DNA of 64,000 bases from assembly GCF_037975245.1 (NCBI RefSeq), contig NC_092564.1:27262984-27326983 (forward strand), read 5' to 3'. Origin of the DNA: Apostichopus japonicus (Eukaryota; Echinodermata; Holothuroidea; Aspidochirotida; Stichopodidae). Shown here piece by piece: positions 22,201-32,800 of the stretch. Within the stretch, counting starts at the first letter, position 1, and each line of letters starts with the position of its first letter. Below the pieces are notes generated by a model that worked only from the letters and a program-made list of their open reading frames with translations, did not search any database and was not told where the DNA came from. Both the position numbers and the translations under genes were made by a program.

Positions 22201-24633
22201 CCTAAAAATAAGTTTCTGAAATCAACACAGGCAATGTCATCACCCCCCCCCCCTCCTCCCAATGATCTTCTTAGGGATCTATGACAATGTTTTGTAACTT
22301 GTGTTCAAGCCTAACAATGCAATGCCCTATTCAACAAATTACTCGTGAAAATGTGGTTAGTGTTATTTGAAGAATTCCTTTAAGCATTTGTTGCTCAGGT
22401 ATATTTGCATATATTTAGCAAACCAAAACTTTATTACATGAAAGTTACAGTACTTATACCTCACGTTAATAACTGGGCTTTGGTTAAATTTACAGAGTAC
22501 AGTATGTTATTTATGTACAGTAATGTGTTTTGAAAGCATTCATAAACACGTCGTGCTTGTGTATTCTTAAGCATTTAAAAAGGTCTGTTGAGCATCGATA
22601 TCATGAAAGCTTGGTAAGGACCCCTAAACAGTCAAGTTTACAGTAGTACTAGCGGCCCAAGTAAACCTCTAACAATAAAATGAAAAATGTTGTAGATCAG
22701 AATACCAATACACTAAAGGGGCCTAACACCCCATTGAACTCTTTTTTGAGGCATTTTCTACATGCAATTGGCCATAATTTGCAAAATGTAAGGGGTTTCC
22801 AAACATGTTTGCTGTTCTCTGCCACTGTGATCTTTTGCAAAGTTTTCGGATTCTACAGGAACTCGAAAAACGTTGTAAGTGTGAGATACATGCTTTTTTC
22901 AACCTTAGATTTTCATTTCACTTTAACGTTGGCTTTGATTAAGGTGTGCAGTAACCAGTGAAATTTTGGGATATTATTTTTCAGTTAAAAACTACAAGAA
23001 TACAAAATTGGAAAGACACTTGTGTGGCGGGCTCAAAGGTGCAGTGAGGTACTGTAATGGGCCTACTGACCCACAAATAGCTAGTATTGGTATAGTACAA
23101 CAAGACTACAAGAGTCCTAAATCTATAATGTAACAGAATCCAAGCTACTGTACCTATGTCTTGCAAGCTAATGTTCTTTGGAATTGTTGGTGACAAAATA
23201 AGCCTAGAGGGGCATATTAATGATTCTGTGTCATGGTTTACGTTGGTCTTCACTTTCTTTTGGTGGAATTTCAAACTGCACAGAAACAACATTTTCCAAT
23301 ATGCATTACGTTGCACTATGTGTAGATCTGCCTTTACCTAAGTTATTGATATTGTGCTTTTGTACATCAAGTATAGAGTCTAAAACAGAGTTAATAGTGG
23401 TGAGTGAATTTGTGTGTTTTGGCGAGTCAATTTTTAGTCATGCTTTCCAAATAGCAAGTAATTTTATAAATATTTGTTGAGGCCTGGTGCACAAGTAAAA
23501 GTATGCGATTTTAGTTCATTTCGATACTCTCTCAGGTATGAATAGTAACAAATTTCCACCAAATTTTTACACTTGAACACAACAAGAAAGTGCTGGGAAT
23601 ATCACCAAATGCAAACATTACGGAAAAATTCACATGAATGGATTCCTCAGGTTTATTTATTTGCATAAAAATGTAACTGAAAATGGAGAATGATGTTAGT
23701 GATTTTTACGAATTTCTGGAACAGGTAGTAACGGCTTGGACCGGGTAGTAATTTTTTCGCTGGGTCGGTCCCCTGAGTACCCTGTGCCCATCACTTCTAA
23801 CAGATCTGTTCTCTTTACAGATATTAGATAATTAGATATACAACTCCATAAATGTTTTTAGAACAATGCGTCTTCCTAACAGGATATATTTGGAGTCAGA
23901 GCTGCAGGGGAGCAACCGTCATTATTCAAGAAAGAATTATGTAATTTACTTGAGTCAAAGTTGTAGTGGACAACAACTCTCAACTCCATTCGAAAAAGTG
24001 ACCTTCTGAAAGTCAAGGTATTTTGTAATTGTACCTAGCCTTGGCCCCTAGTTGTTTCTGCCAATGCTTTATCAAGATTAAACTGGCATTATAGAAAGTT
24101 TTCATAACATTGAAACACTCCAACTGCAGCATCTGTCTGTGCACCTGCATATACTGTATTACACAGTAGGCGCTATGCAACTTTTGGGAACGTTAGAAAT
24201 TATTGTATTGGCCTATTTTTACCATAGTAGTTAGTACAGAACAACAGCCCTAGTTATTTGCAATGTATTTTTTCTCATTAAAATCCATTGGGCTAAGGAA
24301 GTAATGTTTCCCTTGTCTAACTTTCTTCTATTCTTGATGCCTGTAATTTATCTGTAGGCTTGGTTGAATTCTGACTGAGTGTAGCCATTTTGAAAACGCA
24401 GAAGCTTGAACTTTACGTTTCTGCGATCGTGTTCCAACTAAGGCCTAATGTCTCAAATGTTTCAAATACAAGGTCAGCCCACCCTACAAATTCTAAAATG
24501 CTGTAAAACTAAAATTGTACATGTGTATGAAACCATTAGGCTTCACATTAGCCTACGTTAGGATACTTACAATGAATAGACTGTTCAGGGCAATGAGAGC
24601 ATTTCTGCTACACTGAAAGCTCCCGCACCCCAT
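10187..24633 (-). CDS. TSPAN31: TSPAN31/TSPAN13-like tetraspanin, complete, with two alternative terminal exons
   Basis: Exons 24571-24633, 16193-16360, 14745-14945 and 12984-13106, joined to either 11865-11939 or 10187-10261, give 209 residues. Human TSPAN31 has 210. All coding introns are phase 0. The start is [13 protein letters not shown], like the family's Cys-rich N-terminus. TM1 lies near residues 15-35, TM2 near 46-68 ([20 protein letters not shown]), then HHQV, TM3 near 75-98, a large extracellular loop near 99-170, and TM4 across the exon 4/5 junction. The tail ends [11 protein letters not shown] or [11 protein letters not shown], the signature of this subfamily. Loop cysteines are 129, 130, 131, 142, 147 and 159; the usual CCG motif reads CCC here. 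NST and NTT are possible N-glycosylation sites. Tetraspanins scaffold membrane microdomains; this one's partner is unknown. The symbol marks the subfamily; TSPAN13 is equally possible. Confidence 0.9.
10710..10787. repeat. 39-bp tandem duplication, 2 copies
   Basis: Two adjacent copies (starting at 10710 and 10749) differ by one base. They lie between the two alternative terminal exons. Confidence 0.85.
11518..11523 (-). terminator. Candidate polyadenylation signal for terminal exon A
   Basis: AATAAA on the minus strand about 340 nt after the stop of exon A and upstream of exon B. This is where an early 3' end would be needed if exon A is a true terminal exon. Confidence 0.5.
11865..11939 (-). 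CDS. TSPAN31: Tetraspanin alternative terminal exon A (proximal)
   Basis: The acceptor is ttcggtgcag, phase 0. The exon encodes [13 protein letters not shown], then [11 protein letters not shown] and TAG. It is nearer than exon B to the vertebrate TSPAN31/13 ending ([18 protein letters not shown]), so it is probably the ancestral form. Confidence 0.88.
   Translation of the reverse strand, partial: LIGVWLAVRYRNQKDPRANPSAFL
12984..13106 (-). CDS. TSPAN31: Tetraspanin exon 4
   Basis: 41 codons from VKCADSATN through DEFCEDAA to the start of TM4 ([11 protein letters not shown]). The acceptor is atttcaag, the donor GAG|gtgatg, phase 0 both ends. It carries loop cysteines 147 and 159. Confidence 0.88.
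14219..14567. repeat. 71-72-bp minisatellite, 5 copies
   Basis: Copies start at 14219, 14291, 14363, 14434 and 14505. The first is the most diverged and the last is truncated into a poly-C run. The array lies in the tetraspanin intron less than 200 bp downstream of the exon 3 donor. On the minus strand each full copy contains an acceptor-like TTCACAG. Confidence 0.92.
14745..14945 (-). CDS. TSPAN31: Tetraspanin exon 3
   Basis: 67 codons: the end of TM3 ([15 protein letters not shown]) and the first half of the large loop, including QYCCCKLN and TSCGD. The acceptor is cgttcag, the donor GAT|gtaagt. Confidence 0.9.
15269..15790. repeat. 56-60-bp minisatellite, about 9 copies
   Basis: Tandem copies of a unit containing AACCCTTACCCC, CACAACTTACAGATACTTC and GCCCTAGTTTACTCCAGA, with variable C-run lengths. 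It lies in tetraspanin intron 2. On the transcribed strand most copies present a donor-like TCT|GTAAGT. Plus-strand open frames here are periodic artefacts. Confidence 0.9.
16193..16360 (-). CDS. TSPAN31: Tetraspanin exon 2
   Basis: 56 codons completing TM1 ([13 protein letters not shown]), the short first loop and TM2 with the [10 protein letters not shown] boundary typical of this subfamily. The acceptor is ttttcccag, the donor TTT|gtatcc, phase 0. Confidence 0.92.
16361..24570. other. Tetraspanin intron 1 (8.2 kb)
   Basis: No exon or recognisable element is supported. The stretch has AT-rich sequence, many TACTGTA motifs, poly-C tracts and a duplicated 49-bp segment (19486-19534 and 19914-19962). 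Confidence 0.6.
19486..19962. repeat. Dispersed 49-bp direct repeat
   Basis: The segment at 19486-19534 (TTTTCTAGGATAAATTCTCC, poly-C, ATAGTTGTTTATGA) recurs at 19914-19962 with one mismatch. GATCGATAACTGTAA flanks the second copy on both sides. It could be a small mobile or slippage-derived duplication. Confidence 0.8.
24571..24633 (-). CDS. TSPAN31: Tetraspanin exon 1 with start codon
   Basis: 21 codons, MGCGSFQC to NSLFI, with donor ATT|gtaagt. Cysteines at 3 and 8 are candidate palmitoylation sites next to TM1. This start is chosen because the subfamily begins with a Met-x-Cys-Gly motif at the same distance from TM1. Confidence 0.88.
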
Positions 24634-25260
24634 CTTGAATTAAGAAACTTCGTCTAATAGCTGTGAGAAAAGAAATGGGGATTGGAACTCCCTGCGGTTC
24701 TGATTACTCCACTGAATGGTTAAGATTTAGATACGTGGCTGTGAACGCATAAACTTGTAAGTTGTACACGACACACGATAGCTGTGATATTTTCGATAGG
24801 GTTATGTACACAAATAACATGCACTACATGTACAACAGATATTATACCACATCCTACTGTAGGTACGGTATAAATACACTGTGATTGTTGTGTGACGATC
24901 GACGTTGAGAGCTGTGATTGGTGATAACTATGGAACGCCAAAAGTAAATGTTATGATGTCTTGTAACACTTGCAAATGTGCGTCCACATTTTCGCCCGAT
25001 TTGTTCATGATTTAGTTGACTACTCAATGAAAACTTCCCACTTCACGGGAGTGGGTTCGTCCCTAAGTGTTGTGGCCGATGGACTGAGTAAAAGCTTTCC
25101 GTGTACCAACAGGATTCATTTAGTGCCCACATATGTTTTAGATTATAGGTTTCGTCCTTGCCGTAATATGTAAACACGTTTCTTTAAAAAATTAAAAAAT
25201 ATCCGCTGGCCGACAGGTACACTGTTATAAATGACGCTCTAAGTGACGGGAGGACTTCAC

Positions 25261-25286
25261 TGATCTGTACACTAGTGTACAGATCA
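25261..25286. repeat. Perfect 26-bp palindrome
   Basis: The arms TGATCTGTACACT and AGTGTACAGATCA meet without a spacer. Weaker related sequences flank it (GGACTTCAC to the left, GTGACTTCC to the right). It lies about 630 bp upstream of the tetraspanin start. Confidence 0.9.
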
Positions 25287-26898
25287 ATGGGTGACTTCCA
25301 CACCTAGAAAACTTTTTAAAAAAATTAATTTTTTTTATTTTTTTTTTTATAATTTATAATTTATTAATTATCGCCGCAAACTTTATATCCTATGAGAGGA
25401 AATAAAAGAACAAACGTGAGGATCTTTACTTCTGTGAAAAAATGGCTCTGTTCTACAAACGGTTTCATCTGCTTTTGTTTGTCATGGGGTTTGCAAAGAA
25501 GAAAGCAGACAGTTGCAAAGGTCGTATGCATTCTGATATCTGGTCGTTAGAAAGTACCATTTGTAGGTTTGGACTGCACACATTGTTCCCAGATAGGTAG
25601 CTCCAGTGGGTGGCCGTATAGGATTTTTTTTTTTTTTTTTTGAGTCTATTTTCCTTTTGAGTGTTTATTTCTCGTGATTATTTTGAGTCAATTTTTGCAC
25701 ATAATTTGGGTCAATAAAGCTCTTTTGTTTAATTTCAGCAAATGCTTTACTCTATGGTTCCACTGTTTTGGAGTATGGTTTTGACATGTTTGACTGAAGT
25801 ATTAAAACAAAAGAGCATAGGTGGGCAGAATTATCTTTTTTGTTGGGAGTTTGTTATTTTAATTATATGTTGGTACCTTGATACTCCTAGCTTTTCCTGC
25901 AATCTCACGATCTCCCGATTTATTTGCAAATCTCCCGGCAATTATGTTACTTATTATTATTCTAAATGCGATAATGGTCTGTGCTACGAGAGTGGAGAAA
26001 ATCCACTTCGTTTTGCAGAGAATACTTGAATGAAATGCAAATGCTATCGTGTTCTGGAGAGCTAGCGTTAGCGCGACAATTACTTTTACGTAGCCTATAT
26101 TATCGCAACGGCGACGCATAAACCTAAACAAGTTTCTGTGTTACTTTTTATAACGCTATCTGATTTTGTGCGTAGCTCTCGCAATATGCTTGCCCTAATC
26201 TTCCGATTTTTTGGGTATGGAAAAGTGTACATCTTGGCAAGACAGGTTTGCTTATGTCTGCACTAAATTATTAAATGAACGCAAAGGTACATGGAAGCCA
26301 TCGACAATGAGATTTAGCATAACTTGACTTCAAAAGATGTGCAATGGACACACAATTGGCCTCACGTTGAATACTTCGCTCATTAGTAGCTAAAAGGATA
26401 CAACCGCACATTGTCTGATTCTGATGTGAATATCACTAGTTTGTTGCAAGAATACGTTTTGGTTTCACCCTGAAGAACTGAAACTACATAGGGATTTATC
26501 CAACTTAAGGGCGGGCTTGCTGTTGTATTCGAACTTCAAATCTAAGTGAGGATGTCGTAACATGACAAGCTACTAGGACAATGTGATGATGTGCTGTTGT
26601 TGAATCATGTCAAAAATTTTAAGGACCGTGTTCTAATGACTCATGTGCTTCATTTTAGAAACGTATTGAATGTGATATCAAATATCTACCTTATGATATT
26701 CCTTTGATCATATATACGTTATCCATTTAAACCCATTTTAACTTTGACTCTATTTATTGATTTCTATGGAGATTAATGTAAACTGGTGACTAATTGGTTC
26801 TCATTATCTCTGTGATTAAAATTATAACATTGTGATTGGCTAAAAGTACGTAGTTCCTTCAACCTCGTGTTGAGCAATTACGTCTTGCTGTACATCTC

Positions 26899-26936
26899 GG
26901 AAGGGGAGAGGGAGGGGGTGGGGGTGGAGGGGAGGG
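26899..26936 (+). other. G-rich tract, possible G-quadruplex
   Basis: More than four runs of three to five G lie within 38 bases, separated by one to three bases. It is intergenic; whether it folds is unknown. Confidence 0.6.
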
Positions 26937-28829
26937 ATCCCTGTGCTTGACTTGTAAAAGTTAGTAACTGCTGTTTAATTTGTTGATAACACAACAAATG
27001 TTTTCTTCTGAACGGATTCTATTTTGAATTTTTTCGTGGTTCCCTGCTTGCTACACTACCTATATTAAGCATAATGGACAAGGGAATGCCACAACACAAT
27101 CATTCAAATATGAGAATATTTTAATAAACCCTGTCTTGATATCTGTTCTTTTCAGTTTGAAATAATAATGTGAATGCAAACTACTTACAATCCTGTTTTG
27201 GTAATGTCACTCATACCGAGATGAGATCGTGTATCCAATTCGCTTTACATGGATTAGGATTAGAAGATAGTATAAAGGACTTAAAGTTGAATTCCAACTG
27301 ATTTGCCTACTGCAACCTGGGTCTCTTTCAAACACACAGAAGTGACAATATGTCACCTCCAGCCAGCTATAGGATAAATAATGTTACTTTGCTTACCTTT
27401 AAATTAGAACATCTTAACCAGAAACTCTTTACAAAGTTTAAATCTGCTTAAAAATAATTTGCTCCCAAATATGTCAGAGAGTAATTAATCATGGGTGATT
27501 TTATTTTGTCTCTTGCATTTGTTGGAGAGAAAGACTGGCATCAGGTGATATTGCAGGAACATTGCAAAAGTTGGGATAATTTATCCCCAAGGCCCCTTTA
27601 AGCCCCCCATCGTTATTCAATGGCTCGACTTTTCCATCCATTTCGATCTCAAAAAAAAAAAAAAGTGTGTTGACACAAATACTAAACAGAAAAGTTCCCA
27701 AATCAATTTATTTGTTTTTTTTATTTCGAATGGTGATCTAATCTGTGGTCGATACAATCTTGAAATTTTTATAAATTTTTTATTTTAACAGAATGCTTTT
27801 GGCATGCACCATATACCAGAGTAACATTATACATGTGACTATTTTGATTTTAAAAAAAAAAAATCCTTTTTTGGGATAGCATAAATTTGATAAGTGCTAC
27901 ACTGTAACATATTTTCTGCAGAAAAACATACCGATTGGGTTAGAAAATGTATTAATAAGTTTAAAAATTAGAGAAAAGAAGAAGAAAACACAAGAAATAA
28001 ATGCAGGATTAGTTTGCTGAATCACAACCAAGCAAACTACCTCAAACCATCTCATACAAAATTTGCTTTTCAAAATAAATGATACAATTAATCTTCCAAT
28101 TGAAAAAATAACCATACCTCACTCCCCCCTATTTCTTCTCCCACTAAACTCCATAAAAAAATCCACAACACACAATAGAATGCTATTGTTTGTTGGTAAA
28201 CAATAGTCCCTTAAACAAAAGACTTGATATTCTTGTTTTCATTCCCATTGTTTCAACTATTATAGTTTGTACATAACTTCTTACGCACAGGTTTAGGTTT
28301 GTAGTTTAAAGAAGTCAAACCTTTTCCAAATACTTCATTTATTCAAAATTGTTGATAAAGTTTAAAGCTTTAAAAAAAGGCCAAAATACTTTTATTTTGT
28401 TACAGCTTAGGCGAAAATTTGAAATCAAAGTTTTATGTGTTAGGATACCGTGGATGGCACTGAACAATGAAGCAAGCATCACATGCTGCTACATAGGAGA
28501 GCCATATGATTCAACACCAAATATAATCAGAACAAAAATTGAAAGATCTGGTTGTAATAACATGATAAATGAGTTACTTCCCAATGCATTATGAATAAAC
28601 ATCACCTTACAATGAACGTTCTATTATGAGCCAATCTAATGAATATGTAACGATTATGAAAATTCAACACACGGTCACCATGACGACAATCAAATACAAA
28701 ACTGTACAAGTGTGAGAGTTTCATTTAAAAATGAAATGATGTATTAATAGCAGGAAGTGACAGAAGAAGAGAAAACGAAGCAACTAAAAAAAGAAGGCAT
28801 TCTTGGCTAAACTAAAATATCTGGATTTT

Positions 28830-28835
28830 TTTATT
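28830..28835 (-). terminator. Candidate talin polyadenylation signal
   Basis: AATAAA on the minus strand about 740 nt after the talin stop. Others follow near 28391-28396 and 28338-28343. Confidence 0.45.
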
Positions 28836-29576
28836 CAAATAACTCTTTAAGCAATGACAACTTTCATGCCAAATATTTCTTTAGCAATTTTGTGATCATA
28901 AATGACTGATAAATCCAGGTAACATGGTCTGTGTATAAAAAGCTGTGCAATAGAATGACGATAAAAATAAACTTGTAGAGCTCTCGAAGGCCGAATCAAG
29001 CTAATTCAATTTAGCAAAACCTGACCAAGGGCGTCTAGAAATATAAGCGATTGGTGATTTTTAAAAATTTTTTACCCCCACCACAGAGTATGTTACCATA
29101 TGCTAACTAATCCCCTGTGCTAGCTGCTACCCATGGCGTTAACTGTTACACAGGGAATACTACCACAGCAGGATTACAGCGTCAGCAGTCAATACAGCTT
29201 TGATGTAACAATACGTCGCAAAGATCTACTTTTTTGTTGAGTGGTAGATTATCTGACATAACAGTCAGTCCACACCATAATTAGGTGCCTATATAAAAAA
29301 AAATTAAAAAGGCGTAGCAATGATCACAAATACACGGTGGAACTGGATTATTTTCAATTGGAAGAATCAGGGTTAAAGACAAAGAAAAGGAAAACTGAAA
29401 GAATATTATTATTAGTTTGATTTAGAACTAAAAAGTGAATTGGCAATACCAGCTTACTGATGAATTCCTCCTAACTAGTTAGTATAGGGTGTCATGAAGC
29501 AATCCACTTGTTAACTCTATCAGATTTGGCATAAACAAATTCACGATTCAAGAGAGTGAGAGTGTGTGTCTTCACT

Positions 29577-29822
29577 TCAATCAGAATCCTCTGGTGGTTT
29601 ATTGGCATATTTGGCTTTCCTTATCATTTCTAATTTCCTTCTGGCCTCTTGTAGTTCTTTTTCTTTCTTAAGGATCATCTCCTGAGCTTCTATTTCTACA
29701 GCTATATTGCCAACCATCTTCTTGCCAATCTCCACGCTGACCGCTTCCTCTTCTTGCATTGCTGCTTGCTGTGCTGCTGCCACCAAATGTTCCGATGCCT
29801 TCTTCACTGCATTACCCGCAGC
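29577..29822 (-). CDS. TLN: Talin exon 20 (terminal): dimerisation helix
   Basis: 81 codons plus TGA. AAGNAVKKASEHLV finishes R13; the rest is a charged helix (EMILKKEKELQEARRKL) that dimerises talin. The tail KPPEDSD differs from the vertebrate ending. The acceptor is tttctgcag. Confidence 0.93.
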   Translation of the reverse strand, partial: AAGNAVKKASEHLVAAAQQAAMQEEEAVSVEIGKKMVGNIAVEIEAQEMILKKEKELQEARRKLEMIRKAKYANKPPEDSD

Positions 29823-32800
29823 CTGCAGAAATGGAAAAAAAAAGGAAAAAAACTATTGTAAAGCTTGTGTGACTAATCTCTGCTCTTAATATCTTGCAGA
29901 AGACAGATTTAAGAATGAGATGGCCAAATTTCTCTGATAAAATCAGACAGTGGTTTTGTTCTTGTCAAATAATTCTTAGTTGATATGACTTCCCAAACTT
30001 TCAAAAACACAAGTAATGAACTCTCTTCATCCCCCCCCCCCCATACCTCCCACTGATCCAAACTGATCCAAATATTTCTACTTTATTGTTCTTCCTAAGA
30101 CTAAGAACATTGGCTTCCACTTGAAAAAAATAAAGATATGACCCCCCAAAATTGCAAGTTATACCCAAAGAAAGACACTATTTCAAACTTTGTCCAGTAT
30201 TCATGGCTTTGTTTGAATAATTGTGGTTTCAATATTACCATGGACACACAGGCTGAAAACCAGGTACCACCAGCTACATACCATCTACTGAGTATCAGCT
30301 ACCATCCACTGGGTATCAAGTACCATCTGATGAATATCAGCTACCATCAACCTTGCTTTACTGCTACTACCTCTTTATTCATATTTTAAGCAACACTTTG
30401 CATGTGTACATATCTTCAAATAAACAATTTTTTTCAACCTGCACTGCTAATCTCTCTCTCAAATCGTCTACAATGAATTTTCACAGGAGTCAAATGACCT
30501 TCTCTCGCTCTTATTTCTCCTCCAGCACTTCCCGGACACAAAAAGTGACTAAATTCAGACTTACCTGAAGTCGCTTCATGCCTTCACTGAAGATATCAGC
30601 CTTCACCTTACAGGCCACCAAGAGCTGGGCTGTACAGGCAGCGACTTGCTTGGCTGAAGACACCAGTCTCTCCTGGGAGGCATGACCTTGAACCAGTGCA
30701 TTAGCTGACTCGCACAGGCCCTGGGTGGCTGCCGCCACTTTACGGGCCGCTGAGATCAATCCCATTGACCATTGGCCATCCTCGCTGTACCTCGTAGGTG
30801 CATGGGAAACCTGACAAAGTAAAACCAAAAATCCCAGTTAGTGACCCATTTTCCTAGAGGCTTTTAGAGATGTCCAAGACAATGAAGAAATGGTGCTGAT
30901 ATTTGGAAACTGGAACATCTACACGTGGCATTTTAATATGAAGACAATCTTTCACGGAATATCCTTTCCCGCTACAAAATTGAGGTTCATTACCAGATTT
31001 TGAGATTGCTAGCGTGATGCAAACCGTGGAACCACTGCGAATCTAAGTTAAACTTCATGCCTATATATATCTGTTGTATATATTTGTGTCAATATTTAAG
31101 CCATGTTAGTATCTGAATCATCGAGAATATATTGAGCAATCCACAAAAACAATCATCATTTAACTGTACTCATTGTCCAGTTTATGCTGTGTTATATTGT
31201 CAGATAAATGGAGGCAAGGCATTTATCTGACAGCAAACATTGGCTGATAAACTATAATAGCATACTGGCTCATCCCAACCTTGTCTCTCTTAGAATTGTA
31301 TAACAGTTAGGTGGCCATGTGCTTCATTCATCAGACCCTCTGACCTCCAAGCACATACCCACCCGTCCGTCCGTCGTTCTGTTTATCTGTTTGTTTCGTT
31401 TTAACAGATACCCTGTTAGATAGCTATTGCTCTGACCTACATCCCTCTAGATGACAGACTAGTTCCTCTCAGCCTTACCTTGCCTTGCTGTACCAGCTCT
31501 CGCTGAGCATGAGACGCTGCCTTGACCAGAGCACTAGTTGCATTAGCGATAGCCTTCGCTGCCTCCAAGATCTGCTCCTCAAAGTCCAGACTTTCATCAG
31601 CCTCCTTCAATTGTAAAATTAATAAATGAGAGAAAATGATGATTAGATAAGTCGCCAATCGGCGGTATCAGTGACAAATTGACGACCTAGAAAGAGATAG
31701 AGCAATATTCAAGTTGAATTTCGGGTCAATTTTCCAAATGTTTGCAAAAGAGTAAAAAATGAGCAATTGCCATTCTCTGTGACTTTTCACACGTAATTAA
31801 TACAAAGTTGATATCGTTGTGCTATTAAATAAATCAGATATTATTCTTCTTTGATGAGTCCATGTTGTGTATGCCTCTTAATGTGTTTATTGAATATAAT
31901 TGTATAATTATCACAGACCTAATTGGGGAAAAAACCAAACAACAACAAAAATAAATAAGTGGGTAAGTAGAAAGTACTGTAACATTTTATATCCAATGTA
32001 TTGAAACACAAGACTGACTGCTTAGATGAACAAGTGCATGTAAAGCTTACAAACCCTCTTTCAAAGTGACACAATGCAATGTTTACATATGCAGAACAGC
32101 TGTACTCTGCAATATCCCTGATGATTAAAAGACATTACAGTGTGATGAAGATGAGTATATCAAAACTAAAGAGTTCTTGGCTCCACTGGAACTCAACTTG
32201 ATGCAGTGATCGAAAATGTCAAGACCAGGGCTGCGCAGGACTTGCACAAACAGTATTAACAGTACCATAGCTATGACCTAAGTAAAAAGAAAGGGGGGGG
32301 GCGTGGGCTTAAAACAACACTCATGGCGGTGCATTGGCGTGATTCAGTCCAGAGGTCAACGTTTCCCTCATCTTTCAGAAGTGTATCAGTTTACTACAGG
32401 TTAACTAAGAATGATTGTTCTACGGGCTGGACCTACCCTGGCCTTCTGTCTCGGCCTCAGCTGAGAGAGTTTCTTGGCAGCAGCTTCAATGGCGTTGGCG
32501 GCACTCAGTAACTCGTTCTCAGCGATAACGTTGGGGTCTTCGGGGTCAACCCAGTCAGAACCTGGTAACCGCAACGACAGAAATAAACAAATGTTAACAA
32601 CTTCTCTCCGAGAAGTGGGAGAGAGAAGGAGGGGGGGGGGGAACCTAACCAATGAAACATCCTTGGGAATAATCATTTAACACAGGGGTTTTTTACATCG
32701 TTAAACGTGAAAAGACCTTTTTTTTTCCCCTTCATGATACTTTTATTAACTTTAATCATAAACAGAACGATTGCAGAATTTCTCTGAGAATCTAAGTGTT

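Larger units (their letters stand above)
24634..28829. other. Intergenic region between the tetraspanin 5' end and the talin 3' end
   Basis: It should hold the tetraspanin promoter near 24.65-25.0 kb, but no core element is convincing. It contains a perfect 26-bp palindrome (25261-25286), an AT-only tract near 25315-25375 and a G-rich tract (26899-26936). Open frames at 25742-26131 overlap on both strands and lack family resemblance. Confidence 0.55.

Noticed and set aside
28349-28594. Plus-strand 81-codon frame
   Set aside because: It lies antisense to the probable talin 3' flank, has no splice context or recognisable motif, and its length is within chance for AT-rich DNA.
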